From NCBI RefSeq assembly GCF_900100195.1, contig NZ_FNES01000005.1, positions 166,319 to 230,318 of the forward strand: a stretch of 64,000 nucleotides of DNA, in the 5' to 3' direction. Shown here piece after piece: positions 9,723 to 20,541 of this stretch (position 1 is its first letter; every line of letters begins with the position of its first letter). Below the pieces are notes generated by a model. The model made no database searches and was not told where the DNA came from. It saw only the letters and a list, made by a program, of their open reading frames with translations. A program made the position numbers and the translations under genes. The stretch comes from Billgrantia gudaonensis (GTDB lineage Bacteria > Pseudomonadota > Gammaproteobacteria > Pseudomonadales > Halomonadaceae).

Positions 9723-10399
9723 CGAATCACTCCTTGCAGCAGCGGCACGAAACGGACTTTCTCCAGCCGCTGGACTTCGAACGCCTCGCCACGGCGACGT
9801 ACCCGGGTCAACCACTGGGCCCCTTTGGCATCGGCCAGCGGCAAGATCATCACCCCCTCTTCATCGAGCTGAGCGAGCAGCGGCTCGGGCAGCTCGCCGG
9901 CGCAGGCGGTGAGCAGGATGACATCGAACGGCGCCGCATCCTGCCAGCCGTGCCCGCCGTCGGAAAGTCGCAGGTGGACGTTGCGAACCTCGAGCAGGCG
10001 CAGACGCGCTGCGGCACGGTGATGCAGGGCATTGATTCGCTCCACGGACCAGAGTTCCGGTATCAAGCGTGCCAGAATCAACGTCTGGTAGCCCGAGCCG
10101 GTGCCGATCTCCAGCACCCGACGGGGGGTCTCGCGCAGTACCAGCTCGGTCATGCGCGCCACGATCCACGGCTGCGAAAGCGTCTGGCCGTGACCGATGG
10201 GCAGCGACGTATCTTCGTAGGCGCGATGGGCGAGCGCCTCGTCGAGGAACAGATGTCGCGGCTCCCGCGCCAGGGTCTCCAGCACCCGCGGATCGGCGAT
10301 GCCCTGCTTCGCCAGGCGTTCTGCCATGCGGTTGCGCGTGCGCTGCGAGGTCATGCCGACCCCGCGCAGGCGTTCGGCGAGACCTTCAGGTGAGTGCAT
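9719..10399 (-). CDS. pcm: Protein-L-isoaspartate O-methyltransferase
   Basis: A 226-residue SAM-dependent methyltransferase that initiates repair of isoaspartyl residues in damaged proteins. The substrate-binding segment [20 protein letters not shown] and the SAM-binding motif [10 protein letters not shown] are present. Length and motif order match E. coli Pcm with a somewhat longer N-terminus. It overlaps surE by 14 bases upstream and DUF368 by 4 bases downstream, the standard stationary-phase survival gene order. A start further inside ([14 protein letters not shown]) is possible. Confidence 0.95.
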   Translation of the reverse strand: MHSPEGLAERLRGVGMTSQRTRNRMAERLAKQGIADPRVLETLAREPRHLFLDEALAHRAYEDTSLPIGHGQTLSQPWIVARMTELVLRETPRRVLEIGTGSGYQTLILARLIPELWSVERINALHHRAAARLRLLEVRNVHLRLSDGGHGWQDAAPFDVILLTACAGELPEPLLAQLDEEGVMILPLADAKGAQWLTRVRRRGEAFEVQRLEKVRFVPLLQGVIR

Positions 10400-11132
10400 T
10401 CAGCCAGTCCCGTACGTCATCGAGGGCGGAATGCCGCGTCAGGTCGAGCTGCAACGGCGTGATGGAGACAAAGCCCGCCTCCACAGCGGCAAAATCGGTA
10501 TCCGGCCCGTCGTCGGCATTCTCGCCAGCAGCGGCGATCCAGTAGCGCCGCCGGCCCCGCGGGTCGCACACTTCCATGGGCCGCTCGGCCGGGCCGCGAT
10601 AACCGAGGCGAGTGACGCGCACCCCGCGCAGTTCGTCCCACGGCAGGTCCGGCACGTTGACGTTGAGCAGGCTGCGCGGCGGCAGCGACAGCTGATCGGC
10701 GATGCCCACCAGGCTGGCGGCGACCCGCCCGGCGGTATCGAAGTGACGCTCGCCGGCCAGCGACATGGCGATCGCCGACATGCCGAGATTGCGCCCCTCC
10801 ATGGCCGCGGCCACGGTGCCCGAGTAGAGCACGTCGTCACCCAGGTTGCTGCCGTGATTGATCCCCGAGATGACCAGATCGGGTCTTTCGTCCCACACGC
10901 CGTTGACCCCCAGGTAGACGCAATCCGCCGGCGTGCCGTCCACGCAGTAGAAGCCGCTCTCCAGAGCGGTGAGCGACAGCGGCCGTGACAGGGTCAGGGA
11001 GTTGCTGGCCCCGCTGCGATCGCGGTCGGGGGCCACCACGCGCAGCCGCGCATGAGGCGTCAGGGCATCGTGGAGCGCGCGCAGCCCGGGGGCGTGCACG
11101 CCATCGTCGTTGGAAAGCAGCAGTCGGCGCAT
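10386..11132 (-). CDS. surE: 5'/3'-nucleotidase SurE
   Basis: A 248-residue metal-dependent nucleoside monophosphate phosphatase. The N-terminal [13 protein letters not shown] holds the metal-binding Asp pair, and the region [21 protein letters not shown] is the family core. The ATG at 11132 has GAGGAG 4 bases upstream; an in-frame GTG at 11144 overlaps the truD stop and is less likely. Its position ahead of pcm is conserved in gammaproteobacteria. Confidence 0.96.
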   Translation of the reverse strand: MRRLLLSNDDGVHAPGLRALHDALTPHARLRVVAPDRDRSGASNSLTLSRPLSLTALESGFYCVDGTPADCVYLGVNGVWDERPDLVISGINHGSNLGDDVLYSGTVAAAMEGRNLGMSAIAMSLAGERHFDTAGRVAASLVGIADQLSLPPRSLLNVNVPDLPWDELRGVRVTRLGYRGPAERPMEVCDPRGRRRYWIAAAGENADDGPDTDFAAVEAGFVSITPLQLDLTRHSALDDVRDWLNALT

Positions 11133-11140
11133 GGGTCTCC

Positions 11141-12244
11141 TCACTGGCCCTTCTCGGGCGTCTCGAAAGTCAGGCTCGGATGATCGATCAACTCACGTAG
11201 CACGGCCGTGGCGAAGCTGCCCCGCGGCAGGCGAAAATCGAGACGCACCCGCCCGTCCTCGCGGATCAACGCCGGTTCGCCAAGGCGCACGCGCAGCGGG
11301 CGGCGTGCCAAGCGCACACCGGCCCGCTCGAGACCGGCACACAAGGCTGGATGACGTGCCGTCAGCCACGCTTCGTACTCCCTGGCCGCTTTCGTGGCGA
11401 GACTGTCCCCGCTGCCCCACAACACGCCACCGGGATGCAGATCGAGCCGCGCCGCTCGTTCGGCGAGGTCGGCGTCGGGCGATTCCACGACGAACTGACT
11501 CGCCGTGCCATCGAGCACCGCCACGTCGCCCGGCACCAGCCGATCCCAGCTGCCCTCACCTTGCCGGATCGCCAACAGCTCGTTGAACAGGAAGCTGCGA
11601 GTCGTGGAAAGCAGCATGCCGTGGCGATCGTCGCGCTTGCGCCAGCCGCGCGCCAGCAGGGCCTCGGCGCGTGCCAGGTTGCGTCCGCCGGCGCCGAAGC
11701 GTTGTGGGCCGAAAGCGTTGGGCACACCGCGGGCGCACAGCCGCTCCCAGCGTGCGACCAACCGCGAATCGTCGGCGGCCGCTCCACCCACCACCAGGCT
11801 GAAGCGATTGGCCCGATGCACGCCTCGTTTGAGCTTGCGCGGATGGCGCGCCTGGGACAAGACACGAACGCCACGCGCAGCCAACGCCTCGTCAAGCCCC
11901 TCCGGGGCGTCTCGACCCGGCAGGTGTGCCGAGAGCCATTGGCGGGTCACGGCAAAGCGATCCTTCATGCCGGAATAGCCAATGGCGCGGACCGGCAGGT
12001 CGCAGATGCGCGCCAGCTCGCGCACCATGTCGAGGGTGGCGAGACGCGGCGTCTCGACCCACAGCCAGAGGTGCTCGCCCTGTCCTTCCGGAGCGAAGTC
12101 GAGACACTCCTCGACCAGGAAGTCCTCCGGACTGGTGCGATACTCACCGGCGGGTGGCGGGCCGAATTCGGCGTCCAGCGCGCGAGGCCAGACGGGAGGC
12201 CACGGCGCTCCCTCGCGCGGCGGTCCGGGTTGCGACTCGCTCAC
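11141..12244 (-). CDS. truD: tRNA pseudouridine(13) synthase TruD
   Basis: A 367-residue enzyme modifying U13 of tRNA-Glu. The catalytic motif [12 protein letters not shown] contains Asp95, and NAFGPQRFG with the downstream helix belongs to the TRUD insertion domain. The start is GTG (12242-12244), overlapping the ispF stop as GTGA; the protein then begins MSESQPGPP. The frame is open further upstream inside ispF, but that translation is Arg/Ala-rich and non-homologous. Confidence 0.95.
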   Translation of the reverse strand: MSESQPGPPREGAPWPPVWPRALDAEFGPPPAGEYRTSPEDFLVEECLDFAPEGQGEHLWLWVETPRLATLDMVRELARICDLPVRAIGYSGMKDRFAVTRQWLSAHLPGRDAPEGLDEALAARGVRVLSQARHPRKLKRGVHRANRFSLVVGGAAADDSRLVARWERLCARGVPNAFGPQRFGAGGRNLARAEALLARGWRKRDDRHGMLLSTTRSFLFNELLAIRQGEGSWDRLVPGDVAVLDGTASQFVVESPDADLAERAARLDLHPGGVLWGSGDSLATKAAREYEAWLTARHPALCAGLERAGVRLARRPLRVRLGEPALIREDGRVRLDFRLPRGSFATAVLRELIDHPSLTFETPEKGQ

Positions 12245-12744
12245 CGGCGCACCTCCGCCGCCTCGACGACGCGCGACTCCAGCAGCACCACCGCCTCGGC
12301 GGCGATGCCTTCGCCGCGGCCGGTGAAACCCAGCCGCTCGCTGGTGGTGGCCTTGACGTTGACGGCATCTTTCCCGACACCGAGGTCTGCAGCGAGGCAC
12401 TCCTGCATGGCGGCGACATGGGGGGCGAGCTTGGGGGCCTGAGCGATGACGGTGGCATCGAGGTTGCCGACCCGGTAGCCGGCATCGCGGACCAGCGCCA
12501 CCACCCGGCGCAGCAGCGCACGGCTGTCGGCCCCGGCCCACGTCGGATCGGCATCGGGAAAGTGACGACCGATATCGCCCAACGCACAGGCGCCGAGCAG
12601 CGCATCGCAAACGGCATGCAGCAACACGTCGCCATCGGAGTGGGCAACGAAGCCGCGTGCGAAAGGAATGGCGACGCCACCGATCATCAGGTGGTCGCCG
12701 TCGCCGAAGCGATGTACGTCGAAGCCGTGGCCGATGCGCAGCAT
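12241..12744 (-). CDS. ispF: 2-C-methyl-D-erythritol 2,4-cyclodiphosphate synthase
   Basis: A 167-residue protein acting in the MEP isoprenoid pathway directly after Isp[10 protein letters not shown] carries the zinc-binding Asp/His, [18 protein letters not shown] is the signature loop, and [20 protein letters not shown] is the C-terminal substrate loop. It lies 1 base after ispD and overlaps truD by 4 bases. The ATG at 12744 is chosen because family members begin with M(L/R)IGHGFDVH. Confidence 0.97.
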   Translation of the reverse strand: MLRIGHGFDVHRFGDGDHLMIGGVAIPFARGFVAHSDGDVLLHAVCDALLGACALGDIGRHFPDADPTWAGADSRALLRRVVALVRDAGYRVGNLDATVIAQAPKLAPHVAAMQECLAADLGVGKDAVNVKATTSERLGFTGRGEGIAAEAVVLLESRVVEAAEVRR

Positions 12745-12745
12745 C

Positions 12746-13483
12746 TCAGGGCGTCTCCTTGGCAGTCGGTTCCCCGGCGGTCGGCGCCTCGCCCCACTGG
12801 GCGGCGAGAATCCGTTCGGCCAGCGCCAGGTCCTCGGGATGTGTGATCTTGAGATTGTCACGCCGCCCGCACACCAGGCGAGGCGACAGGCCCAGAGCCT
12901 CGATGGCCGACGCCTCGTCGGTCACCGCCATGTCCCGCTCGCAGGCCGCGGCGAGGGCACGGCGCAGCAGGCCGTAGCGAAAGCCCTGGGGAGTCAGCGC
13001 GTGCCACAGACCGCTGCGCGATTCGGTGGCGGCGACCCGGCCGGTGCCATCATCGCGCTTCATGGTGTCAGCCACCGGCGCGGCGAGCAGCCCGCCCACC
13101 GGCTCGTCGACGAGACAGGCATGCAGTCGGTGAAGATCCGCCACGCTGACGCAAGGGCGAGCCACGTCGTGCACCAGCACCAGATCGTCCTGGCGCGCCT
13201 CGGCGCCGATGGCGGCCAGGGCATTGGCCACGGAATCGGCACGCTGCGTTCCACCGTCGACCCGCCGCCAGTCGGCGAAGGGCACCCAGGCCGAGTCGAA
13301 GTCGCTGTCCGCGGAATCCAGGCACAGTACCAGCCGCGCGCCGGGAAAGGCCGCATGCAGCCGCGCCAGGGTATGTACCATCAACGGCCGGCCGGCCAGC
13401 TCGAGGTACTGCTTGGGGCGCTCGGCGCCCATGCGCCGTCCGCGCCCAGCCGCCGGCACCACTAGCCATAGGCGCTCACTCAT
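12746..13483 (-). CDS. ispD: 2-C-methyl-D-erythritol 4-phosphate cytidylyltransferase
   Basis: A 245-residue MEP-pathway nucleotidyltransferase. The N-terminal [17 protein letters not shown] is the CTP-binding loop, and [13 protein letters not shown] is the conserved VHDAARP-type motif with one change (AA to VA). It overlaps ftsB by 8 bases and is followed immediately by ispF, the usual arrangement. The C-terminus carries an extra [19 protein letters not shown] tail beyond the family core. Confidence 0.96.
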   Translation of the reverse strand: MSERLWLVVPAAGRGRRMGAERPKQYLELAGRPLMVHTLARLHAAFPGARLVLCLDSADSDFDSAWVPFADWRRVDGGTQRADSVANALAAIGAEARQDDLVLVHDVARPCVSVADLHRLHACLVDEPVGGLLAAPVADTMKRDDGTGRVAATESRSGLWHALTPQGFRYGLLRRALAAACERDMAVTDEASAIEALGLSPRLVCGRRDNLKITHPEDLALAERILAAQWGEAPTAGEPTAKETP

Positions 13484-13832
13484 CGGATGCTCCCGACGCC
13501 CTGGGCGCCTCCTCCATCAGCGCCGTGGCGTGCCGCTCCAGGGCGTCGGTCTGCACGGCCACTCCCGGCACCCAGTAGAAGCGCTCGTCGCGGCGCACCA
13601 TGCCGATGTCGCTGCGGGCCCGCTCCTCGATGGCATCCAGCCCGGTCTTGAGGTCGACCACTTCGGCGGCGAGCCGCTCGTTGCGAGCGCGCAGCGGCTC
13701 GTTCTCGGCGTCCAGCGTCTCGACGCGCTCACGGATCTGACTCAGCTCGCGAAGGCCTCCATCGCCCAGCCACAGGCGGTACTGCAGCACGGTGAGCAGC
13801 AGCGCGAGCGCTATGGCCAACCACTTGAGCAT
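13476..13832 (-). CDS. ftsB: Cell division protein FtsB
   Basis: A 118-residue bitopic membrane protein with one N-terminal membrane helix (MLKWLAIALALLLTVLQYRLWLG region) and a heptad-rich coiled coil (residues about 28-70). ERFYWVPG follows, close to the FYRWVP-type motif of FtsB. It would join FtsL and FtsQ in the divisome and activate FtsWI. Its place upstream of ispD supports the call. The C-terminal ~25 residues form an acidic tail. Confidence 0.93.
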   Translation of the reverse strand: MLKWLAIALALLLTVLQYRLWLGDGGLRELSQIRERVETLDAENEPLRARNERLAAEVVDLKTGLDAIEERARSDIGMVRRDERFYWVPGVAVQTDALERHATALMEEAPRASGASDE

Positions 13833-13888
13833 CGAGCCTTCCTCGGCAGGTTAAACGGCCGTCATTATGCCAGCTTCACGTGCCTCGC

Positions 13889-15022
13889 TCACGCCTTGAA
13901 TGGCAGCGCCCGCTCGGCGGCCCGACAGTAGGCCGCGACGTGGTCACGCTCCTCGCTGCAGAAGCGAGCCACTGCATCGCGGAAGGCGGGATCGGCGATG
14001 TGGTGTAGCGAACGCAGCCGCCTCGGCGCGAAGCCGCGCGTCACCTTGTGCTCGCCCTGGGTGCCGGGGTCGAAGGTGGTCAGTCCGCGCTCGAGACAAT
14101 GCTCGATACCCTGGTAATAACACGCCTCGAAGTGCAGGCAGTCGGCCACGACTTCGCTCCCCCAGTAGCGGCCATAGAGGGTGCGCTCGCCCTGCAGGCA
14201 GAGTGCCGCGGCCACCGGCCGACCGTCGAGGCGCGCCTGGACGAGCACCAGCGAGTCGGGCATGGCAGCATGCAGGCGGCGGAAGAAGTCCAGATTGAGA
14301 TAGCCGTGGCGCCCACGTTCCAGGTAGGTGATCTCATAGCAGCGATAGAAATGTTCGAGCGCGGGTACGTCGACCGCCTCTCCCGTCAGGCGATGCAGGG
14401 TGAGGCCCTGCTCGGCGATTCGCCGCCGTTCGCGGCGAATCGCCTTGCGCCGCTTCGAGGTCATGCTCCCCAGGAAGCCCTCGAAGTCGCCGTAACCGGC
14501 ATCGCGCCACTGGAACTGCACCCCGTAACGCACCAGCAGCTCGGGACGGGCGGCGAGCCAGGCATCCACCTCGGCATCCTCGGCGAACAGCAGATGCCAA
14601 CTGGAGAGGTCGCCCTTCTCCCATGCTGCAGCCAGCGTCTCGCGGGCGATACGGGGGTCGACGCCCGACGCCAGGGCCAAGCGCGGCCCGGGCACCGGGC
14701 TGAAGGGAATGGCGGTGAGCCCCTTGGGGTAGTAGTTTCCGCCGGCACGCTCCCAGGCATCGGCCCAGGCCCAGTCGAACACGTACTCGCCGAAGGAGTG
14801 ATGCTTGAGGTAATGCGGCATCGCGCCGACCAAGGCGTCGCCCTGCCACAGCGTCAGGTGGCGCGGCACCCAGCCGGTGGCCGCGCTAACCGCCCCGCTC
14901 GCCTCCAGAGCGTGCAGGAACTCGTGACGCAGGAAAGGGTGGTCGTCGCCGACCAGGGCATTCCACGCCGCCGCCGATACCGCCTCGATGGCGGGCAACT
15001 CCTTGAGGACCAGTTCGGACAT
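13889..15022 (-). CDS. COG3146 GNAT-fold protein (putative peptidoglycan-related N-acyltransferase)
   Basis: A 377-residue soluble protein of the DUF482/COG3146 group, whose fold is related to Fem/GNAT acyltransferases. Recognisable family segments are HPFLRHEFLHALE near the N-terminus, FDWAWADAWERAGGNYYPKL-like text around 95-110, and CYYQGIEHCLERGLTTFDPG near the C-terminus. No biochemical activity is established for the family as far as I know. The ATG at 15022 has AGGAG 5 bases away; the in-frame upstream Met at 15055 is less likely. It stands alone, divergent from the aldehyde dehydrogenase gene. Confidence 0.85.
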   Translation of the reverse strand: MSELVLKELPAIEAVSAAAWNALVGDDHPFLRHEFLHALEASGAVSAATGWVPRHLTLWQGDALVGAMPHYLKHHSFGEYVFDWAWADAWERAGGNYYPKGLTAIPFSPVPGPRLALASGVDPRIARETLAAAWEKGDLSSWHLLFAEDAEVDAWLAARPELLVRYGVQFQWRDAGYGDFEGFLGSMTSKRRKAIRRERRRIAEQGLTLHRLTGEAVDVPALEHFYRCYEITYLERGRHGYLNLDFFRRLHAAMPDSLVLVQARLDGRPVAAALCLQGERTLYGRYWGSEVVADCLHFEACYYQGIEHCLERGLTTFDPGTQGEHKVTRGFAPRRLRSLHHIADPAFRDAVARFCSEERDHVAAYCRAAERALPFKA

Positions 15023-15129
15023 GGGCTCTCCTGCGCAACGGTGTGCGGCTGACAAGCGACCGACAAACGGCCTACATTGTGCCCAGGCTCACCCCACTCC
15101 TACCATCACCGTCACACAGGGAGACGTGA

Positions 15130-16524
15130 ATGGCCGATGCCCGCCATCCCGAGGCGCGCTTCGCGGCACAGCGCCTGGCCTTCCGTAGCGAACCGTACCC
15201 CACGCTGGCCACACGCCGCGACCGCCTGAACCGCCTGGCGGAGATGACTCACCGCCATCGCGAGGAGATCGCCCAGGCGATCTGCCAGGACTTCGGCCAT
15301 CGTGCCGAAGCCGAGACGCGGCTGGCCGAGATCGCCACGCTGCACCAAGCGGTGGCTCACGCTCGCCGACATCTCAAGCGCTGGATGAAGCCGCGCCGGG
15401 TGGACGTGCCCTGGCGACTCGTGCCGGCTCGCGCCCGAGTCTTTCCGCAGCCGCTGGGCGTGGTGGGCATCATCGCTCCCGGCAACTACCCCTGGAACCT
15501 GGCGCTACTGCCCGCGGTAGACGCTCTGGCCGCCGGCAACCGAGTGATGATCAAGCCCAGCGAGCACACCCCCACCACCAGCCGACTGATGGCGGCTCTC
15601 GCCGAGCGCTATTTCGGCGCCGACGAACTCTGCGTGATCGACGGCGACATCGCAACCGCTCGTGCCTTCTCAGCACTCCCCTTCGATCACCTGCTGTTCA
15701 CCGGCAGCGCCGCCACCGGACGCAAGGTAGCACGCAGCGCCGCCGCCAATCTGACGCCCGTCACCCTGGAACTGGGCGGCAAGACGCCGGCACTGGTATG
15801 CGCCGACGCCGACCTGGACAAGGCGGCCGAGCGTATCGCCTTCGGCAAGTGGCTCAACGCCGGCCAGACCTGCATCGCCCCCGACTACGTACTGGTCGAC
15901 CAGCCGCATCTCGGAGCTCTCGTGACGGCACTGGAGCGCACGGTAGAACGCTTCTACCGCGAAGGGACGGCCAGCGACGACTACAGTGCCATCCTCGGCG
16001 ATTCGCAGCGCGAGCGACTGGCTGCCATGCTGGAAGAGGCTCGGGACCACGGCTGTCGGGTCATCCCGCTAGGCGAGACGCAGAAACTGCGCGAGGGCAC
16101 CAAGCTGCCCCCCACCCTGGTGCTCGAACCGACGGCCGGCCTTCGGCTGATGCGCGAGGAAATCTTCGGTCCCTGGCTGCCGATCATCGGCGTGGACGAT
16201 CTCGACACGGCGCTGACGTTCATCACCGAGCGGCCGCGACCGCTGGCGCTCTACGCCTTCACCGACGATGCTGGAGTGCGCCAGCGGCTGCTGACCGAAA
16301 CCCACTCCGGCGGCGTGGTGTTCAACGACACCTTGTGGCACAACGCCGTGCCGGCGCTGCCCTTCGGCGGCGTCGGCGAAAGCGGAATGGGCGCCTATCA
16401 CGGCGAGGCCGGTTTTCGCCGCTTCAGCCACGAGCGCAGCGTCTTCGCTCAGGCTCGCCGCAATCCCGTCGGGCTGCTCAATCCACCGTATCGACACTGG
16501 CTGCTGAGAATGCTGGGCTTGTGA
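15130..16524 (+). CDS. Coniferyl-aldehyde-dehydrogenase-like NAD(P)-dependent aldehyde dehydrogenase
   Basis: A 464-residue class 3-like aldehyde dehydrogenase. Visible are the active-site Glu in TLELGGKTPAL, the catalytic Cys in NAGQTCIAPDY, the Rossmann FTGSAATGRKV loop, and a C-terminal hydrophobic segment resembling membrane-associated long-chain or coniferyl aldehyde dehydrogenases. GGGAG lies upstream of the ATG. The length and the GVVGIIAPGNYPWNLALLP segment fit the CALDH group, but the real substrate may be any medium- or long-chain aldehyde. Confidence 0.85.
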   Translation: MADARHPEARFAAQRLAFRSEPYPTLATRRDRLNRLAEMTHRHREEIAQAICQDFGHRAEAETRLAEIATLHQAVAHARRHLKRWMKPRRVDVPWRLVPARARVFPQPLGVVGIIAPGNYPWNLALLPAVDALAAGNRVMIKPSEHTPTTSRLMAALAERYFGADELCVIDGDIATARAFSALPFDHLLFTGSAATGRKVARSAAANLTPVTLELGGKTPALVCADADLDKAAERIAFGKWLNAGQTCIAPDYVLVDQPHLGALVTALERTVERFYREGTASDDYSAILGDSQRERLAAMLEEARDHGCRVIPLGETQKLREGTKLPPTLVLEPTAGLRLMREEIFGPWLPIIGVDDLDTALTFITERPRPLALYAFTDDAGVRQRLLTETHSGGVVFNDTLWHNAVPALPFGGVGESGMGAYHGEAGFRRFSHERSVFAQARRNPVGLLNPPYRHWLLRMLGL

Positions 16525-16540
16525 TGTCATAAAACTACAA
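16524..16540 (-). promoter_or_regulatory. 17-bp motif shared with the pgi upstream region
   Basis: On the minus strand this reads TTGTAGTTTTATGACAT, which matches the 17-mer upstream of pgi (TTGTAGTATTATTACAT, 41442-41458) at 15 of 17 positions. It has imperfect TGTA/TACA-type dyad symmetry around a single central base, unlike the even-centred 18-mer downstream. It overlaps the last base of the preceding stop codon. It may be a second class of HexR site or the site of another sugar regulator. Confidence 0.5.
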
Positions 16541-16585
16541 AAATGCCCGTCATGCCGCTAGGATGGGCAAACTTCTGCGGCAATA

Positions 16586-16603
16586 TTTGGTAAAATTACC
16601 AAA
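16586..16603. promoter_or_regulatory. HexR-like operator upstream of edd
   Basis: TTTGGTAAAATTACCAAA consists of exact inverted arms TTTGGTAA and TTACCAAA with a 2-base centre, 23 bases before the edd start. The TTGG-N8-CCAA layout matches the spacing of the TTGT-N7/8-ACAA HexR sites known in Pseudomonas putida. Near copies occur before zwf and hexR, which supports HexR control of edd. Confidence 0.75.
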
Positions 16604-16626
16604 CACTCGAACCTCCGAGGTGCACC

Positions 16627-18512
<1,886 letters not shown>

Positions 18513-18513
<1 letters not shown>

Positions 18514-18593
18514 TGACCCGCCCGGTCCTGATCGGTGGTGACTATCGAGAGCGGGGGACCAAGCCCTGCATCCGCGAATGCCTGAAGACATGA
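18513..18593 (+). CDS. 26-codon mini-ORF between edd and glk resembling the glk start
   Basis: This ATG overlaps the edd stop (ATGA) and the frame runs 26 codons to TGA at 18591-18593, 7 bases before the glk ATG. Its first eight residues, MTRPVLIG, nearly repeat the first eight of Glk (MTRPALIG); the rest ([18 protein letters not shown]) is unrelated. It may be a leftover of a duplicated glk 5' end, or a leader that couples glk translation to edd. No function is claimed. Confidence 0.4.
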
Positions 18594-18600
18594 GTTGACG

Positions 18601-19569
18601 ATGACTCGACCCGCTCTTATCGGCGACATTGGGGGCACCAACGCCCGTTTCGCGTTGGTGACCCCGGGTGCCTTCGAACCCCGCGACATCCTGAGCCTGC
18701 CCTGCGCCGATTACCCGGGTCTCGTCGAGGCGGTGACCGACTATCTGGCGCGGGTGGGCGCCACGGCGGAGTCCGCCCCACGCGAGGCCTGCCTGGCCTT
18801 TGCCTGCCCGATTCACGGCGACCGCGTGAGCATGACCAACAACGCCTGGTCATTCTCCCGGGCCGAGGCGCAGCACGACCTGGGACTGACGCGTTTCAAG
18901 GCGATCAACGACTTCACCGCCCAGGCATTGGGCGTGCCCCACGTGGCCGACGGCGATCTGGTCACGATCCAGTCCGGCGAGTCCGACGCCCAGACGACCC
19001 GCCTGGTGATCGGACCCGGTACCGGGCTGGGCGTGGCGGGTCTCTATCCCGGTCGCCACGCCTGGGTCGTACTGCCCACCGAAGGCGGTCACGTCACCTT
19101 CGCCCCGACCGACGAGCGCGAGCAGAACCTGCTGCGCCACTTTCGCAACCGATACGGCCGCGTCTCGGTGGAGCGAATCCTCTCCGGCCAGGGGCTCTAC
19201 GACCTCTACCTGGCCCACTGCTCGTTGAAAGGCGCCAACCCGCGCTGCCACGACCCGGCCGAAGTGACCGAGGCCGCCGCAAGCGGCGACGGCATGGCCC
19301 GTGATACCCTGCTGCGCTTTCTCAAGATCCTCGGCGACGTATGCGGCGATGCCGCTCTGATGCTGGGCGCCCGTGGCGGCGTCTACCTGTGCGGAGGCAT
19401 CCTGCCACGCCTGGTCGACTGGCTGCCCAGGAGCTCCTTCTGCGAGGCGTTCGCCGCCAAGGGACGACTGAGTGGTTACACCGCGGCCATCCCCGTCCAG
19501 CTGGTCACCGCCGCCTGGCCGGGGCTGCTGGGTGCCGCCGAGGCACTGCACAACGAAGAGGTCGAGTGA
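18601..19569 (+). CDS. glk: Glucokinase
   Basis: A 322-residue ATP-dependent glucokinase of the E. coli Glk type (not ROK). The N-terminal phosphate-binding loop GDIGGTNARFAL, the catalytic-Asp segment NDFTAQALG, GPGTGLGV and PTEGGHVTFAP are all present. It phosphorylates internal glucose, here likely from alpha-glucoside hydrolysis or symporter uptake, to glucose 6-phosphate. No clear Shine-Dalgarno sequence precedes the ATG, so translation may depend on ribosomes leaving the mini-ORF just upstream. A TTG at 18595 is an alternative start. Confidence 0.95.
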   Translation: MTRPALIGDIGGTNARFALVTPGAFEPRDILSLPCADYPGLVEAVTDYLARVGATAESAPREACLAFACPIHGDRVSMTNNAWSFSRAEAQHDLGLTRFKAINDFTAQALGVPHVADGDLVTIQSGESDAQTTRLVIGPGTGLGVAGLYPGRHAWVVLPTEGGHVTFAPTDEREQNLLRHFRNRYGRVSVERILSGQGLYDLYLAHCSLKGANPRCHDPAEVTEAAASGDGMARDTLLRFLKILGDVCGDAALMLGARGGVYLCGGILPRLVDWLPRSSFCEAFAAKGRLSGYTAAIPVQLVTAAWPGLLGAAEALHNEEVE

Positions 19570-19587
19570 CTCGACGAAGGAGATCGC

Positions 19588-20541
19588 ATGATTCCCGATA
19601 CGCTTGCCGCGCTGATCGACTCGACCGAGGGACAGCGCCGTGCCGAATGGGCCGGCCGCGAGGTTTGGCTGGCCAACGAAGCCTGGGGAGAGCTGGCCGT
19701 GTCGCTCCAGGGCGCCCAGGTGCTGCACTTTCTACCCAACCCCACCGCGGGCGCTCCTCCTGCGTCGCCCCAAGCCGCGACGGCTGAAGGCTTTCGTTCC
19801 GCGCCGGAAGGCATGATACCCGGCGGCTGGCTATGGGTGACGCCCACGCCCCAGCCGTTGCCCGGCACGATCCGTGGCGGCATCCCGCTATGCTGGCCGT
19901 GGTTCGCCAACGAGAATATCGCCGATGAATCGCCTGACCGCTCCGGCCCCCTGCATGGCCTGGCACGTCAGGCCGAGTGGCGTCTCGAAGCGGTGGACGA
20001 GCACGAAGAGGGGGTGGAGCTGCACCTGTCGCCCCGCGAGCGCCTCCACTCCCAGTTGGCTCCGCGGGCCGTCATCCAGGCCAACGCCAACCGCCTGCAC
20101 GTGGAGCTGATCACCGAGCACGTCGGCGAAACGCCGGAGAAGATCAGCGGCGCCCTGCACAGCTACCTCGCCGTGGCCGATGCCTTCGCCTGCCGCGTCG
20201 AAGGCCTCGCCGGCGCTCGCTTCCTGGACAAGCTGGCCGGCTTCGCCGAGAGCGAGCAGCAAGGCGAGCTCGCCGTGCGCGGCGGGCTCGACCGCATCTA
20301 CCACAGCAACGCCGAGATCCGTCTCGACGACGGCCGAAGGCGCCTGCGCATCGCCCGCCAGAGCAGCGACTCGGCAGTGGTCTGGCACCCGGGCGAGGCG
20401 CTGCCCGACGATACCTCCGCCGCCGCGGCGCGCCAGTTCCTGTGCGTGGAATCGGCCAACACCCGCCTCGACCCGGTATGGCTGGTACCTGGTGCCCAGC
20501 ACCTGCTGGGCACCACTCTCTCCCTGGAGACCGCTCCATGA
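19588..20541 (+). CDS. D-hexose-6-phosphate mutarotase (YeaD-like)
   Basis: A 317-residue aldose 1-epimerase superfamily protein. RGGIPLCWPWF and GPLHGLAR are the signature loops with the catalytic His, and FLCVESAN is the C-terminal acidic segment. It would interconvert anomers of glucose 6-phosphate for Zwf. The protein is longer than E. coli YeaD (about 294 residues) because of a Pro/Ala-rich stretch between residues ~50 and 88. It lies 18 bp after glk, with a good AAGGAG site, and overlaps the fructokinase gene (ATGA). Confidence 0.88.
   Translation: MIPDTLAALIDSTEGQRRAEWAGREVWLANEAWGELAVSLQGAQVLHFLPNPTAGAPPASPQAATAEGFRSAPEGMIPGGWLWVTPTPQPLPGTIRGGIPLCWPWFANENIADESPDRSGPLHGLARQAEWRLEAVDEHEEGVELHLSPRERLHSQLAPRAVIQANANRLHVELITEHVGETPEKISGALHSYLAVADAFACRVEGLAGARFLDKLAGFAESEQQGELAVRGGLDRIYHSNAEIRLDDGRRRLRIARQSSDSAVVWHPGEALPDDTSAAAARQFLCVESANTRLDPVWLVPGAQHLLGTTLSLETAP

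Noticed and set aside
9723..9815. Upstream ATG-type start for the DUF368 gene
   Set aside because: It would add about 30 residues coded inside pcm with no family similarity; the TTG with AAGGAG at ideal spacing is better.
16586..16603. The edd palindrome as a terminator of the aldehyde dehydrogenase gene
   Set aside because: It is AT-rich with a 2-base centre and no T run, and it recurs before zwf and hexR, which fits an operator.
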